Positions 1 to 6,560 of a stretch of DNA of 6,560 nt are shown piece by piece (position 1 is the stretch's first letter; every line of letters starts with the position of its first letter). Made by a program: the position numbers and the translations under genes. The stretch is from Rhodospirillales bacterium (GTDB lineage: Bacteria; Pseudomonadota; Alphaproteobacteria; Acetobacterales; Acetobacteraceae), in NCBI GenBank assembly GCA_025350425.1, contig JANXXW010000460.1:1-6560 (forward strand). Direction: 5' to 3'. The notes under the pieces are model-generated. The model was not told the origin of the DNA, searched no databases, and saw only the letters and a program-made list of their open reading frames with translations.

Positions 1-1029
1 AATCTGTGTCGCTGCACCGGATACCGGCCGATCGTGGCGGCGGCCGAGGCTATTCGGGCGGAACCTGTGATCGATGGGTTTGCCGTAGGCGCAGCCGAAA
101 CGGCCCGGACACTGACGGCGCTGCGCAATCCGAGCCCGCTGGCGCTGGATGTGGCTGGCACGCGCCTGCACGTGCCCACCAACGCTGACGATCTCGTGGA
201 ACTGCTGGCAGCGCATCCCGAGGCCACGATCCTCGCGGGGGGCACCGATATCGGGCTGTGGGTCACGAAGGGGCACCGCCGTCTGCCGGTGGTGATCTCG
301 CTGGAGGCGGTCGAGGGCCTGGAGGCGATTGAGCTGCGCGACGGTTGCATCGAGGTGGGTGCGCGAGTGACGCACGAGGCGTTGCTGTCGGTGTTGGCCG
401 GACCCTACCCGGCGTTCGCCGCCATGCTGCGGCGCTTCGGATCCCGGCAGGTGCGGACGCGTGGCACGCTGTGCGGCAACGTCGCCAACGGCTCGCCGAT
501 CGGCGATGCGGCGCCGGCGCTGATCGCACTCGGGGCGGAGGTGCGGCTGCGCGGGTCAGGTGGCGTCCGGACGATGCCGGTGGAGGATTACTTCATAGGG
601 TACCGCCAGACCGCATTGGCGCTCGGCGAGTTCGTGGAGCGGGTTCGTGTTCCGCTGCCGCGTCCGGGCGAGAGTTTTCATATGTGGAAGGTCTCGAAGC
701 GGTTTGAGCAGGATATTTCCGCGGTGTGCGGCGCGTTCCGCCTCACGCTTGACGGCGAGCAGATCGTCGATGCGCGTATCGGCTTTGGCGGCGTGGCCGC
801 GATTCCGTTCCGCGCGCGGGCGACCGAGGCGGCGCTGATCGGCGCGGCGTGGAACGAGGCGACGCTGGTGCGCGCCCGCGCGGCGCTGGCCGGCGAATTG
901 CGGCCGATTTCCGATATGCGCGCCTCCGCCGAGTATCGCCGCGCCGTGGCGTGCAATCTGTTGACCAAGCTGCACGCGGAAAGCTGGTCACCAGGTTCTA
1001 CGCCGGCGTTGGCCGAGATGGCCGCGTGA
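1..1029 (+). CDS. xdhA: Xanthine dehydrogenase small subunit (FeS/FAD), 5' partial
   Basis: This subunit carries electrons from the molybdenum centre in XdhB through two [2Fe-2S] clusters to FAD and on to NAD+ in the cytoplasm. The reading frame is open from base 1 (342 residues visible). It begins inside the second iron-sulfur domain with the CRCTGY motif (Cys3 and Cys5), two of the ligands of that cluster. A short linker leads to the FAD-binding domain (about residues 55-225), with the AGGTDIG motif near 79-85 and the CGNVANGSP motif at 158-166, both typical of the xanthine dehydrogenase FAD domain. The CO dehydrogenase flavoprotein C-terminal domain follows (about 230-330; KVSKRFEQDIS is its usual opening). 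Roughly 130 N-terminal residues, holding the plant-type [2Fe-2S] domain, must lie upstream of the window. A GTG at 34 is inside the domain and is not the start. The TGA stop overlaps the xdhB start by 4 bases. Confidence 0.95.
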   Translation, partial: NLCRCTGYRPIVAAAEAIRAEPVIDGFAVGAAETARTLTALRNPSPLALDVAGTRLHVPTNADDLVELLAAHPEATILAGGTDIGLWVTKGHRRLPVVISLEAVEGLEAIELRDGCIEVGARVTHEALLSVLAGPYPAFAAMLRRFGSRQVRTRGTLCGNVANGSPIGDAAPALIALGAEVRLRGSGGVRTMPVEDYFIGYRQTALALGEFVERVRVPLPRPGESFHMWKVSKRFEQDISAVCGAFRLTLDGEQIVDARIGFGGVAAIPFRARATEAALIGAAWNEATLVRARAALAGELRPISDMRASAEYRRAVACNLLTKLHAESWSPGSTPALAEMAA

Positions 1030-3320
1030 AGACGACCGCGCCCGTCGTGGGTTCGCCCCGCGCGCATGACAGCGCGGCCAAGCATGTCGATGGTGAGGCG
1101 CTCTACCTCGACGATATGGCGGAACCCTCCGGGCTGCTGCATGCGTTCGTAGGTTTGAGCAGGGTTGCCCACGCCCGGTTTACAACGCCCGACCTGTCCG
1201 CGGTGGCGGCATCGCCCGGCGTGGTGGCGGTGCTGACCGCACGTGATGTGCCTGGCGTCAACGATGTCGGGCCGTCATTCCCGGGCGACCCTATCTTCGC
1301 CGACGGGCTGGTGGAGTATCACGGGCAGTCGATCTTCGCGGTCGCCGCCGAAACGCTGGAGCAGGCACGGCAAGCAGCGGCGCTGGCGCGGATCGACTAC
1401 GACGTGCTGCGGCCGGTGCTCGATATCGACGAGGCGCTGGCGGCCGGATCGTTCGTGCTGCCGACGCAGGTGATGCGGCGCGGCGACGCGGCCGCGGGGT
1501 TGGCGCGGGCGGCGCATCGTCTTCAGGGTCGGTTAACCATTGGCGGGCAAGATCACTTCTACCTCGAAGGGCAGATCGCAATGGCGATCCCCGGCGAGGA
1601 CGACGACATGCATGTGTTCAGTTCCACGCAACACCCGACGGAGGTGCAGCATCTGACGGCACGGGCGTTGGCCATCGCTGACCACAACGTGGTGTGCGAG
1701 GCGCGGCGGCTGGGCGGGGCTTTCGGCGGCAAGGAGAGCCAAGCCTCGCAGATCGCGGTGATCGCGGCGCTGCTGGCCGCGCGCACCCGGCGGCCGGTCA
1801 AGCTGCGGCTCGATCGTGACGACGACATGATGTTGACCGGCAAGCGGCATGATTTCCGCACCGATTGGGACGTGGGTTTCGATGACACCGGCCGTATCGA
1901 GGGCATCACCTTCGAGTTGGCCTCGCGCTGCGGGATTTCGCCCGATCTTTCTGGGGCGATCAACGACCGCGCGATGTTTCATTCGGACAACGCGTATTTC
2001 CTGGGCAACGCCACGATCACCTCGCATCGGTGCAAGACCAACATGGTATCCGCCACCGCGTTTCGTGGCTTCGGCGGGCCGCAGGGGATGATGGGAATCG
2101 AGGCGGTGATGGACGCCATCGCGCGTCATCTGCAGCTCGATCCGCTGGAGGTCCGCAAGCGCAACCTATACGGCGGCGAGGGGCGGGACGAGACACATTA
2201 CGGGATGCAGATCGAGAATTTCCCAGTGCCAGCCATCATCCGTCAATTGGAGGCATCGAGCGGCTACGCCGCGCGGCGGCGCGAGATCGCGGCGTTCAAT
2301 GCGAACAGTCCGTGGAGCAAGCGGGGGATCGCGCTGACGCCGGTGAAGTTCGGCATCTCGTTCACCTTGCTGCGGATGAACCAGGCGGGGGCATTGGTAC
2401 ATGTCTATACCGACGGCTCGGTCATGCTGAACCATGGCGGCATCGAGATGGGGCAGGGATTGTTTGTGAAGGTGGCGCAGATCGTCGCCGACACGTTCGG
2501 CATTCCGCTGGATCGCGTCAAGAACACCGCGACCTCGACGGACAAGGTGCCAAACACGTCGCCGACGGCGGCTTCCTCTGGCACCGACCTCAACGGCCAC
2601 GCGGCGCATAACGCGGCGGCAATAATCTGCGCGCGTCTCGCGGCGGTGGTGGCAGTGGAGTTCGGCGTGGATGAGCAGGCGATCGAGTTCCGTGACGGGC
2701 AGGTGATCGGGGGCGAGCAGGCGTTGCCGTTCGCGACCGTGGTGCGGATGGCGTACAACCAGCGCGTGCAGCTATCGGCGACGGGGTTCTATCGCACGCC
2801 GAAGATACATTACGATCCCGCGACGCATCGTGGGCGACCGTTCTTATATTTCGCGTGCGGGGCGGCGGTGGCCGAGGTGGAGGTGGATACGCTGACCGGG
2901 GAGTATCGGCTGCACCGTGTCGACATCGTGCATGATTGCGGTCGCTCGTTGAACCCGGCGGTGGATCGGGGGCAGATCGAGGGCGGGTTCGTGCAGGGCA
3001 TGGGCTGGCTGACCACGGAGGAACTGGTGTGGGACGCGGAGGGCCGGCTGCGAACCCACGCGCCTTCCACCTACAAGATACCGTCCTGCGGCGATGTGCC
3101 GACTGCGTTCAACGTCGATTTCTTCGACGATGTCGAGGATGCCGATGGCGCCGTCCATAAATCGAAGGCGGTGGGAGAGCCGCCGTTGATGTTGGGGATC
3201 GCGGTGTTCCAGGCATTGCAGGATGCCGTCTGCAACGCGTGTCCCGGCGCTGTGCCACGCCTGGATGCACCGGCCACGCCAGAGCGCGTGTTGATGACCA
3301 TCGAGAGTTGCCGCGCATGA
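1026..3320 (+). CDS. xdhB: Xanthine dehydrogenase large subunit, molybdopterin-binding
   Basis: This is the catalytic subunit (764 residues) that hydroxylates hypoxanthine and xanthine to urate at a molybdopterin centre. Domain order is the a/b hammerhead (about residues 15-125) followed by the two molybdopterin-binding domains (about 135-375 and 395-670). Aligned by eye to bovine xanthine oxidase, the key residues are present: Gln202 (bovine Q767), Glu237 in GGAFGGKE (E802), Arg315 in NDRAMF (R880), Phe349 in FRGFGG (F914), Phe446 in FGISF (F1009) and Glu718 in KAVGEPP (E1261). Glu802 and Arg880 are the purine-orienting pair, so this looks like a true xanthine dehydrogenase rather than an aldehyde oxidase or CO dehydrogenase. 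I chose the GTG at 1026, in a GTGA overlap with the xdhA stop. It puts HDSAAKHVDG, the usual N-terminal family block, near residue 14. An ATG at 849 in the same frame would add 59 arginine-rich residues inside xdhA and is rejected. No strong Shine-Dalgarno precedes the GTG, which suggests translational coupling. Confidence 0.96.
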   Translation: MKTTAPVVGSPRAHDSAAKHVDGEALYLDDMAEPSGLLHAFVGLSRVAHARFTTPDLSAVAASPGVVAVLTARDVPGVNDVGPSFPGDPIFADGLVEYHGQSIFAVAAETLEQARQAAALARIDYDVLRPVLDIDEALAAGSFVLPTQVMRRGDAAAGLARAAHRLQGRLTIGGQDHFYLEGQIAMAIPGEDDDMHVFSSTQHPTEVQHLTARALAIADHNVVCEARRLGGAFGGKESQASQIAVIAALLAARTRRPVKLRLDRDDDMMLTGKRHDFRTDWDVGFDDTGRIEGITFELASRCGISPDLSGAINDRAMFHSDNAYFLGNATITSHRCKTNMVSATAFRGFGGPQGMMGIEAVMDAIARHLQLDPLEVRKRNLYGGEGRDETHYGMQIENFPVPAIIRQLEASSGYAARRREIAAFNANSPWSKRGIALTPVKFGISFTLLRMNQAGALVHVYTDGSVMLNHGGIEMGQGLFVKVAQIVADTFGIPLDRVKNTATSTDKVPNTSPTAASSGTDLNGHAAHNAAAIICARLAAVVAVEFGVDEQAIEFRDGQVIGGEQALPFATVVRMAYNQRVQLSATGFYRTPKIHYDPATHRGRPFLYFACGAAVAEVEVDTLTGEYRLHRVDIVHDCGRSLNPAVDRGQIEGGFVQGMGWLTTEELVWDAEGRLRTHAPSTYKIPSCGDVPTAFNVDFFDDVEDADGAVHKSKAVGEPPLMLGIAVFQALQDAVCNACPGAVPRLDAPATPERVLMTIESCRA

Positions 3321-4168
3321 GTTGGATCGCGGCTCTCAGCGAGTTGGAGCGGGCGGCTGAGGCGGGGGTGCTGGTCACCATCCTGTCCGCGCGCGGGTCG
3401 GCGCCGCGCGAGGCTGGGTGCAAGATGGTGGTGTCCGCTGGGCGGGTGTTCGGAACCATCGGTGGCGGGCGGCTGGAGCATGCGGCGGTCGGGATTGCGC
3501 GCGAGATACTGGGCGGCACACTGGGCGGTGTGGGCGGATCCGTGACGCGGGACTTCCCGCTCGGTCCAGCCTTGGGACAATGCTGCGGCGGCCATGTCAG
3601 CCTGCTGTTCGAGCCGGTGCGGCCACCTTCCTGGGAGGTGGTGCTGTTCGGGGCCGGCCATGTCGGACGCGCGGTCGCCTCGCTCCTGGCCACGCTGCCG
3701 TGCCGACTGACCTGGATCGATGCGCGGGCGGATGAGTTTCCAGCGGGCGCCGAGGGTCGTGTGTGCTCCGATCCCGTCGGTGAAGTGGCTGGGCTGCCGG
3801 CGGGTGGGTTTATGCTGGTGATGACCCACGACCATGGGTTGGATTACGATCTGATCGCGGCGGCGCTGCGGCGGGGCGATTTGGGGTTCGTCGGGTTGAT
3901 CGGCTCGGAGACCAAGCGCGCGCGGTTCAGCGGCCGCCTTGTGCGGGCCGGGATCGACGATGCAGCACTGGTATGCCCGATCGGCCTGCCCGGCATCGTC
4001 GGAAAGCACCCGGCGGAGATCGCGATTTCGGTCGTCGCCCAGATGATGCAGGCACGGCAAGGCGCGGCATATCGGGTGCAGACCCAGGCGGTTGCAGCCA
4101 GTAAGGCGAGTGCGGTGATGGGCAACGGGACGGCCGGCTGTGGAGTGAAGGGGTGTGCATGTCCATAG
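3317..4168 (+). CDS. xdhC: XdhC, molybdenum cofactor insertion chaperone for xanthine dehydrogenase
   Basis: XdhC proteins bind molybdenum cofactor, keep it during sulfuration by a cysteine desulfurase, and insert it into the XdhB subunit; they are not part of the finished enzyme (known from Rhodobacter capsulatus). The 283-residue product has the N-terminal XdhC/CoxI domain (about 10-75; ARGSAPREAG and GTIGGGRLEH are its hallmarks). The conserved LGQCCGGH block follows, with Cys89 and Cys90, and then the C-terminal Rossmann-like domain opening with GAGHVG at 112-117. A later VGLIGS block is also typical. The ATG at 3317 overlaps the xdhB stop as ATGA and gives the family's normal N-terminus; an upstream ATG at 3239 would only add xdhB-overlapping sequence. 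The last ten residues are unusual, with Cys275, Cys280 and Cys282. This tail is encoded by the same bases that form the ribosome binding site and start of guaD. Confidence 0.94.
   Translation: MSWIAALSELERAAEAGVLVTILSARGSAPREAGCKMVVSAGRVFGTIGGGRLEHAAVGIAREILGGTLGGVGGSVTRDFPLGPALGQCCGGHVSLLFEPVRPPSWEVVLFGAGHVGRAVASLLATLPCRLTWIDARADEFPAGAEGRVCSDPVGEVAGLPAGGFMLVMTHDHGLDYDLIAAALRRGDLGFVGLIGSETKRARFSGRLVRAGIDDAALVCPIGLPGIVGKHPAEIAISVVAQMMQARQGAAYRVQTQAVAASKASAVMGNGTAGCGVKGCACP
4147..4153 (+). promoter_or_regulatory. Ribosome binding site of the guanine deaminase gene
   Basis: GAAGGGG lies 5 bases before the ATG at 4159, inside the last codons of xdhC. It favours the ATG at 4159 over the GTG at 4153, which is itself part of the purine run and has no room for its own site. 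This is a visual match to the anti-Shine-Dalgarno sequence only. Confidence 0.6.
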
Positions 4169-4635
4169 ACGGGAAGCGATTTATGCGCCGTGCCATTGCG
4201 CTGTCCTGTGAGCGGATGGCGGCGGGCGATGGCGGGCCGTTCGGGGCGGTGATCGTGCGCGAGGGCGTCATCGTCGCCGAGGGATGGAACGAGGTGACCT
4301 CGACCAACGATCCGACGGCGCACGCGGAGATGCAGGTGATCCGGCGTGCCTGCCGGGAACTGGGGCGGTTTGATCTGGCGGGATGCGAGATCTACACGAG
4401 TTGCGAACCCTGCCCGATGTGTCTTGCCGCGATCTACTGGGCGCGGCTGGACCGCATCCATTTCGCCAACAGCCGTGCGGATGCGGCGGCGATCGGGTTC
4501 GATGACGCACTCATCTACAACGAAATCCCCCGGCCACTGGCGGAGCGAGCCATTCCGATCTCGGAATTGCTGCGCGACGAAGGACGGGTGGCATTCGAAG
4601 CGTGGGCAAGCAAGACCGACAAGATCGGTTACTGA
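4159..4635 (+). CDS. guaD: Guanine deaminase, cytidine deaminase-superfamily type
   Basis: This zinc enzyme hydrolyses guanine to xanthine and ammonia in the cytoplasm, feeding xanthine dehydrogenase encoded just upstream. The 158-residue product has the zinc site of the cytidine deaminase fold: His55-Ala-Glu57 (ligand and proton-shuttling glutamate) and Pro84-Cys85-x-x-Cys88 (two further ligands). Compared from memory with Bacillus subtilis GuaD (156 residues; His53, Glu55, Cys83, Cys86, Asp114, Tyr156), every key residue is present at a constant offset of two. This includes Asp116 and the C-terminal Tyr158, which in B. subtilis contacts guanine from a domain-swapped tail. CEPCPMCLAAIYWA and FDDALIYNEI also read as GuaD rather than tRNA adenosine deaminase TadA. 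The ATG at 4159 is preferred because of the spacing to GAAGGGG; a GTG at 4153 would add two residues. The gene overlaps the xdhC end by 10 bases, so it probably belongs to the same operon. Confidence 0.92.
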   Translation: MSIDGKRFMRRAIALSCERMAAGDGGPFGAVIVREGVIVAEGWNEVTSTNDPTAHAEMQVIRRACRELGRFDLAGCEIYTSCEPCPMCLAAIYWARLDRIHFANSRADAAAIGFDDALIYNEIPRPLAERAIPISELLRDEGRVAFEAWASKTDKIGY

Positions 4636-4713
4636 CACCCCAAAATCATTTGCATAACGTGGTGGGCGTCGCGCCTCGGCCTCGATGCGCTGACCGTAAG
4701 ATGAGGATACCGA
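4636..4713 (+). other. Intergenic gap between guaD and the moxR-type gene
   Basis: These 78 bases separate the purine operon from the ATPase gene. An AT-richer patch (about 4641-4658) is followed by a GC-rich part holding a perfect tandem copy of GCCTCG (4673-4684). A short imperfect inverted repeat (GCGTCG near 4666 against CGATGC near 4683) is not followed by a T run, so it is not a convincing intrinsic terminator. I see no clear sigma-70 promoter. Whether transcription from the xdh operon reads through cannot be decided from the sequence. Confidence 0.5.
4702..4707 (+). promoter_or_regulatory. Ribosome binding site of the MoxR-family ATPase gene
   Basis: TGAGGA stands 6 bases before the GTG at 4714, the best-placed Shine-Dalgarno in the window. 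It supports the GTG start and suggests that this gene, unlike xdhB and xdhC, is translated independently of its upstream neighbour. Confidence 0.6.
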
Positions 4714-5559
4714 GTGGCCCAGTTCCAGAGTACCGAGCGCTCTATTGCCTCCCGAGACCTGGAGGTCGCGGTCAACGCCGCCGTTGCCTTGCAGCGCCCG
4801 CTGTTGGTGAAGGGTGAGCCTGGCACCGGCAAGACCGTGTTGGCGCATGAGGTTGCCGCCGCACTCGGCTACCCCCTGGTCGAATGGCACGTGAAATCGA
4901 CCACCAAGGCGCAACAAGGGTTGTACGAATACGACGCCGTGTCGCGCCTGCGCGACAGCCAGCTTGGTGACCCCAAGGTGGCCGATATCGCCAATTACAT
5001 CGTGCGCGGCAAGCTGTGGGACGCGTTCGAGGCCGACCGGCCGCAGGTCGTGCTGATCGACGAGATTGACAAGGCGGATATCGAGTTCCCGAACGACCTG
5101 CTGCTTGAACTCGATCGGATGCAGTTCTTCGTCTACGAGACGCGGCAGACGGTGGCGGCCCGGCATCGTCCGGTGGTGATCATCACTTCCAACAACGAGA
5201 AGGAGCTGCCGGATGCGTTCCTGCGGCGCTGCTTCTTCCACTATATCCGTTTTCCCGACCGCACGACGATGGAGCGCATCGTGGACGCGCATTATCCGAA
5301 TTTGCAGAAGGATCTGGCGCGCGAGGCGCTGAATGTTTTCTTCCAGGTGCGCGAGGTGCCGGGGCTGAAGAAGAAGCCGGCGACATCGGAGTTGCTGGAT
5401 TGGCTGAAGTTGCTGATGATCGAGGATCTGCCGCCGGAGGTGTTGCGGAGCAGCGACGCGAGACTGGTGATCCCGCCGCTGCACGGCGCGCTGCTGAAGA
5501 ACGAGCAGGACGTACAGCTGTTCGAGCAGTTGGCGTTCATGAACCGCCGCGGGCGGTAG
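4714..5559 (+). CDS. MoxR-family AAA+ ATPase (CoxD-like)
   Basis: This is a cytoplasmic AAA+ ATPase of the MoxR group, thought to remodel or activate target proteins, often during metal-cofactor insertion, together with a VWA partner. The 281-residue product contains Walker A GEPGTGKT (34-41), Walker B VVLIDEIDKAD with Asp116 and Glu117, sensor 1 at ITSNNE (Asn160/Asn161) and an arginine-finger candidate at Arg171-Arg172. A C-terminal lid carries the block PPLHGALLKNEQDV. All catalytic motifs are intact, so it should hydrolyse ATP. The GTG start is set by the TGAGGA ribosome binding site and gives the normal short N-terminus before the first helix. The VWA gene begins two bases after the stop, the classic MoxR/VWA arrangement. 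The resemblance to CoxD of CO dehydrogenase maturation is at family level. The true client is unknown; the xdh operon upstream makes a molybdenum hydroxylase one candidate. Confidence 0.92.
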   Translation: MAQFQSTERSIASRDLEVAVNAAVALQRPLLVKGEPGTGKTVLAHEVAAALGYPLVEWHVKSTTKAQQGLYEYDAVSRLRDSQLGDPKVADIANYIVRGKLWDAFEADRPQVVLIDEIDKADIEFPNDLLLELDRMQFFVYETRQTVAARHRPVVIITSNNEKELPDAFLRRCFFHYIRFPDRTTMERIVDAHYPNLQKDLAREALNVFFQVREVPGLKKKPATSELLDWLKLLMIEDLPPEVLRSSDARLVIPPLHGALLKNEQDVQLFEQLAFMNRRGR

Positions 5560-5561
5560 CC

Positions 5562-6560
5562 GTGTTCGCGCAATTCGTGTTCGCCCTGCGCGAGGCTGGC
5601 GTGCCGGCCTCCATCACCGAATACCTGACGCTGCTGGGGGCGATGAAGTTAGGCGTCGCCGATTACAGCGTGGAGGATTTTTACTTCCTGAGCCGGGCCA
5701 CGCTGGTCAAGGATGAGCGCCACCTCGATCGGTTCGACCAGGTGTTCGGGCAGGTGTTCCGTGGGCTGGAGGCGGCGTCCGTGCCGGGTGCGCCGGGTAT
5801 GGAGGCGCGCGCGTTGCCCGACGAGTGGCTGCGCCGGATGGCGGAGAAGCATCTGACTGCCGAGGAGCGGGCGCAGATCGAGGCGCTCGGCGGCTTCGAC
5901 AAGCTGATGGAGACGTTGCGCGAGCGGCTGGCGGAACAGCAAAGTCGGCACCAGGGCGGCAGCAAGTGGATCGGCACCGCTGGCACCTCACCGTTCGGCG
6001 CATACGGCTACAATCCGGAGGGCGTTCGGATCGGCCAGAACGAAAGCCGGCATCGTCGAGCGGTGAAGGTGTGGGACAAGCGCGAGTTTCGTGACCTCGA
6101 CGACAGCGTGGAGTTGGGCACGCGCAACATCAAGCTGGCGTTGCGGCGGTTGCGGCGCTTCGCGCGCCAGGGTGCGGCGACCGAGTTGGACCTATCGGGC
6201 ACGATCAGCGCCACGGCGCGCAATGCCGGGTCACTCGATTTGAAAATGGTGCCCGAGCGGCACAATGCGGTGAAGGTGCTGCTGTTCCTCGATATCGGCG
6301 GCTCGATGGATGACCATATCCGCGCTTCGGAGGAGTTGTTCTCCGCCGCGCGTTCGGAGTTCAAGCATCTGGCGTTCTACTACTTCCACAACTGCCCGTA
6401 CGAACGGGTCTGGCGGCAGAACCACCGGCGGGGCGACACGCTGGTCTCGACCGAGGAAGTGATCAGGACCTACGGGCAGGATTACCGCGCCATCTTCGTC
6501 GGCGACGCGACCATGAGCGCCTACGAGATCATCTCGCCGGGCGGCAGCGTCGAGCACTGG
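5562..6560 (+). CDS. VWA-domain protein, CoxE-like partner of the MoxR ATPase, 3' partial
   Basis: The frame from the GTG at 5562 stays open to the last base (333 residues); family members are usually near 390, so perhaps 60 residues lie beyond the edge. The helical N-terminal part (FVFALREAGVPASITEYLTLL) is typical of CoxE-like VWA proteins. A Gly-rich block (132-159, including SPFGAYGYNPEG) and a basic helical stretch (about 190-207) follow. The VWA domain begins at VKVLLFLDIGGSMD, with Asp244 and Ser248 of the metal-ion-dependent adhesion site, and reaches VGDATMS (Asp315, Thr317). The first MIDAS serine is replaced by Gly246 (DxGxS instead of DxSxS). No signal peptide or membrane segment is visible, so it should act in the cytoplasm with the ATPase encoded two bases upstream. 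There is no strong ribosome binding site, and translational coupling is likely. Its biochemical role is inferred from CoxE and similar pairs. Confidence 0.88.
   Translation, partial: MFAQFVFALREAGVPASITEYLTLLGAMKLGVADYSVEDFYFLSRATLVKDERHLDRFDQVFGQVFRGLEAASVPGAPGMEARALPDEWLRRMAEKHLTAEERAQIEALGGFDKLMETLRERLAEQQSRHQGGSKWIGTAGTSPFGAYGYNPEGVRIGQNESRHRRAVKVWDKREFRDLDDSVELGTRNIKLALRRLRRFARQGAATELDLSGTISATARNAGSLDLKMVPERHNAVKVLLFLDIGGSMDDHIRASEELFSAARSEFKHLAFYYFHNCPYERVWRQNHRRGDTLVSTEEVIRTYGQDYRAIFVGDATMSAYEIISPGGSVEHW

Noticed and set aside
849..1025. A longer N-terminus for XdhB starting at the ATG at 849.
   Set aside because: It would overlap the conserved end of xdhA by 181 bases and add 59 arginine-rich residues absent from the family. 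The GTG at 1026 gives the usual N-terminus.
3239..3316. A longer N-terminus for XdhC starting at the ATG at 3239.
   Set aside because: The extra residues are only the other-frame reading of the xdhB end. The ATG at 3317 matches the family start and the ATGA junction.
3071..4060. A 329-codon minus-strand frame opposite the xdhB end and xdhC.
   Set aside because: Its low-complexity Arg/His/Pro-rich translation shows no motif, and the opposite strand carries well-conserved genes.
4629..4658. A possible promoter, TTACTG then CATAAC with an 18-base spacer, at the guaD end and gap.
   Set aside because: Both boxes are poor matches to consensus, and such matches occur by chance. Transcription start mapping would be needed.
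4664..4690. A possible terminator hairpin in the gap after guaD.
   Set aside because: The stem is only about six pairs including a G-T pair, the loop is long and there is no T run.
3844..5484. A 546-codon open frame on the minus strand covering xdhC, guaD, the gap and the ATPase gene.
   Set aside because: It lies opposite three genes with clear family motifs, its translation is rich in Arg, His and Gln with no recognisable domain, and it runs through a real intergenic gap. It is a by-product of high GC and codon bias.

Overview
The window is a densely packed stretch of high-GC DNA with all six genes on the + strand. Third codon positions are mostly G or C, three of the five visible starts are GTG, and gene junctions overlap by a few bases. 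This fits a high-GC proteobacterium. The two-subunit (XdhA/XdhB) layout of xanthine dehydrogenase, with xdhC directly behind it, suggests an alphaproteobacterium, perhaps of the Acetobacteraceae or Rhodospirillales. That placement is an inference and was not tested.

Bases 1-4635 are a purine-catabolism operon. It opens with the C-terminal two thirds of xdhA (FeS/FAD subunit of xanthine dehydrogenase, cut by the left edge). Next come a complete xdhB (molybdopterin subunit), a complete xdhC (molybdenum cofactor insertion chaperone) and a complete guanine deaminase gene. The first three are joined by 4-base stop/start overlaps, and guaD overlaps the end of xdhC. Guanine deaminase turns guanine into xanthine, XdhAB oxidises xanthine (and hypoxanthine) to urate, and XdhC is needed to load the cofactor into XdhB. 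The four genes therefore make one coherent route from guanine to urate.

Bases 4636-4713 are a 78-base gap with no convincing terminator or promoter, ending in a good ribosome binding site. Bases 4714-6560 hold a second two-gene unit: a MoxR-family AAA+ ATPase and, two bases after its stop, a CoxE-type von Willebrand factor A protein that runs off the right edge. Such ATPase/VWA pairs act as remodelling or metal-insertion chaperones. The best known relatives, CoxD and CoxE, mature the molybdenum-copper enzyme CO dehydrogenase, which belongs to the same structural family as XdhAB. A role for this pair in molybdenum hydroxylase maturation is therefore an attractive but unproven reading of the context.

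I saw no RNA genes, insertion sequences, CRISPR arrays or large repeats, and no frameshifts in the coding regions. Nothing here clearly amounts to a previously undescribed system. The points most worth a second look are the link between the MoxR/VWA pair and the xdh operon, the altered metal-site motif of the VWA protein, and the cysteine-rich tail of XdhC.
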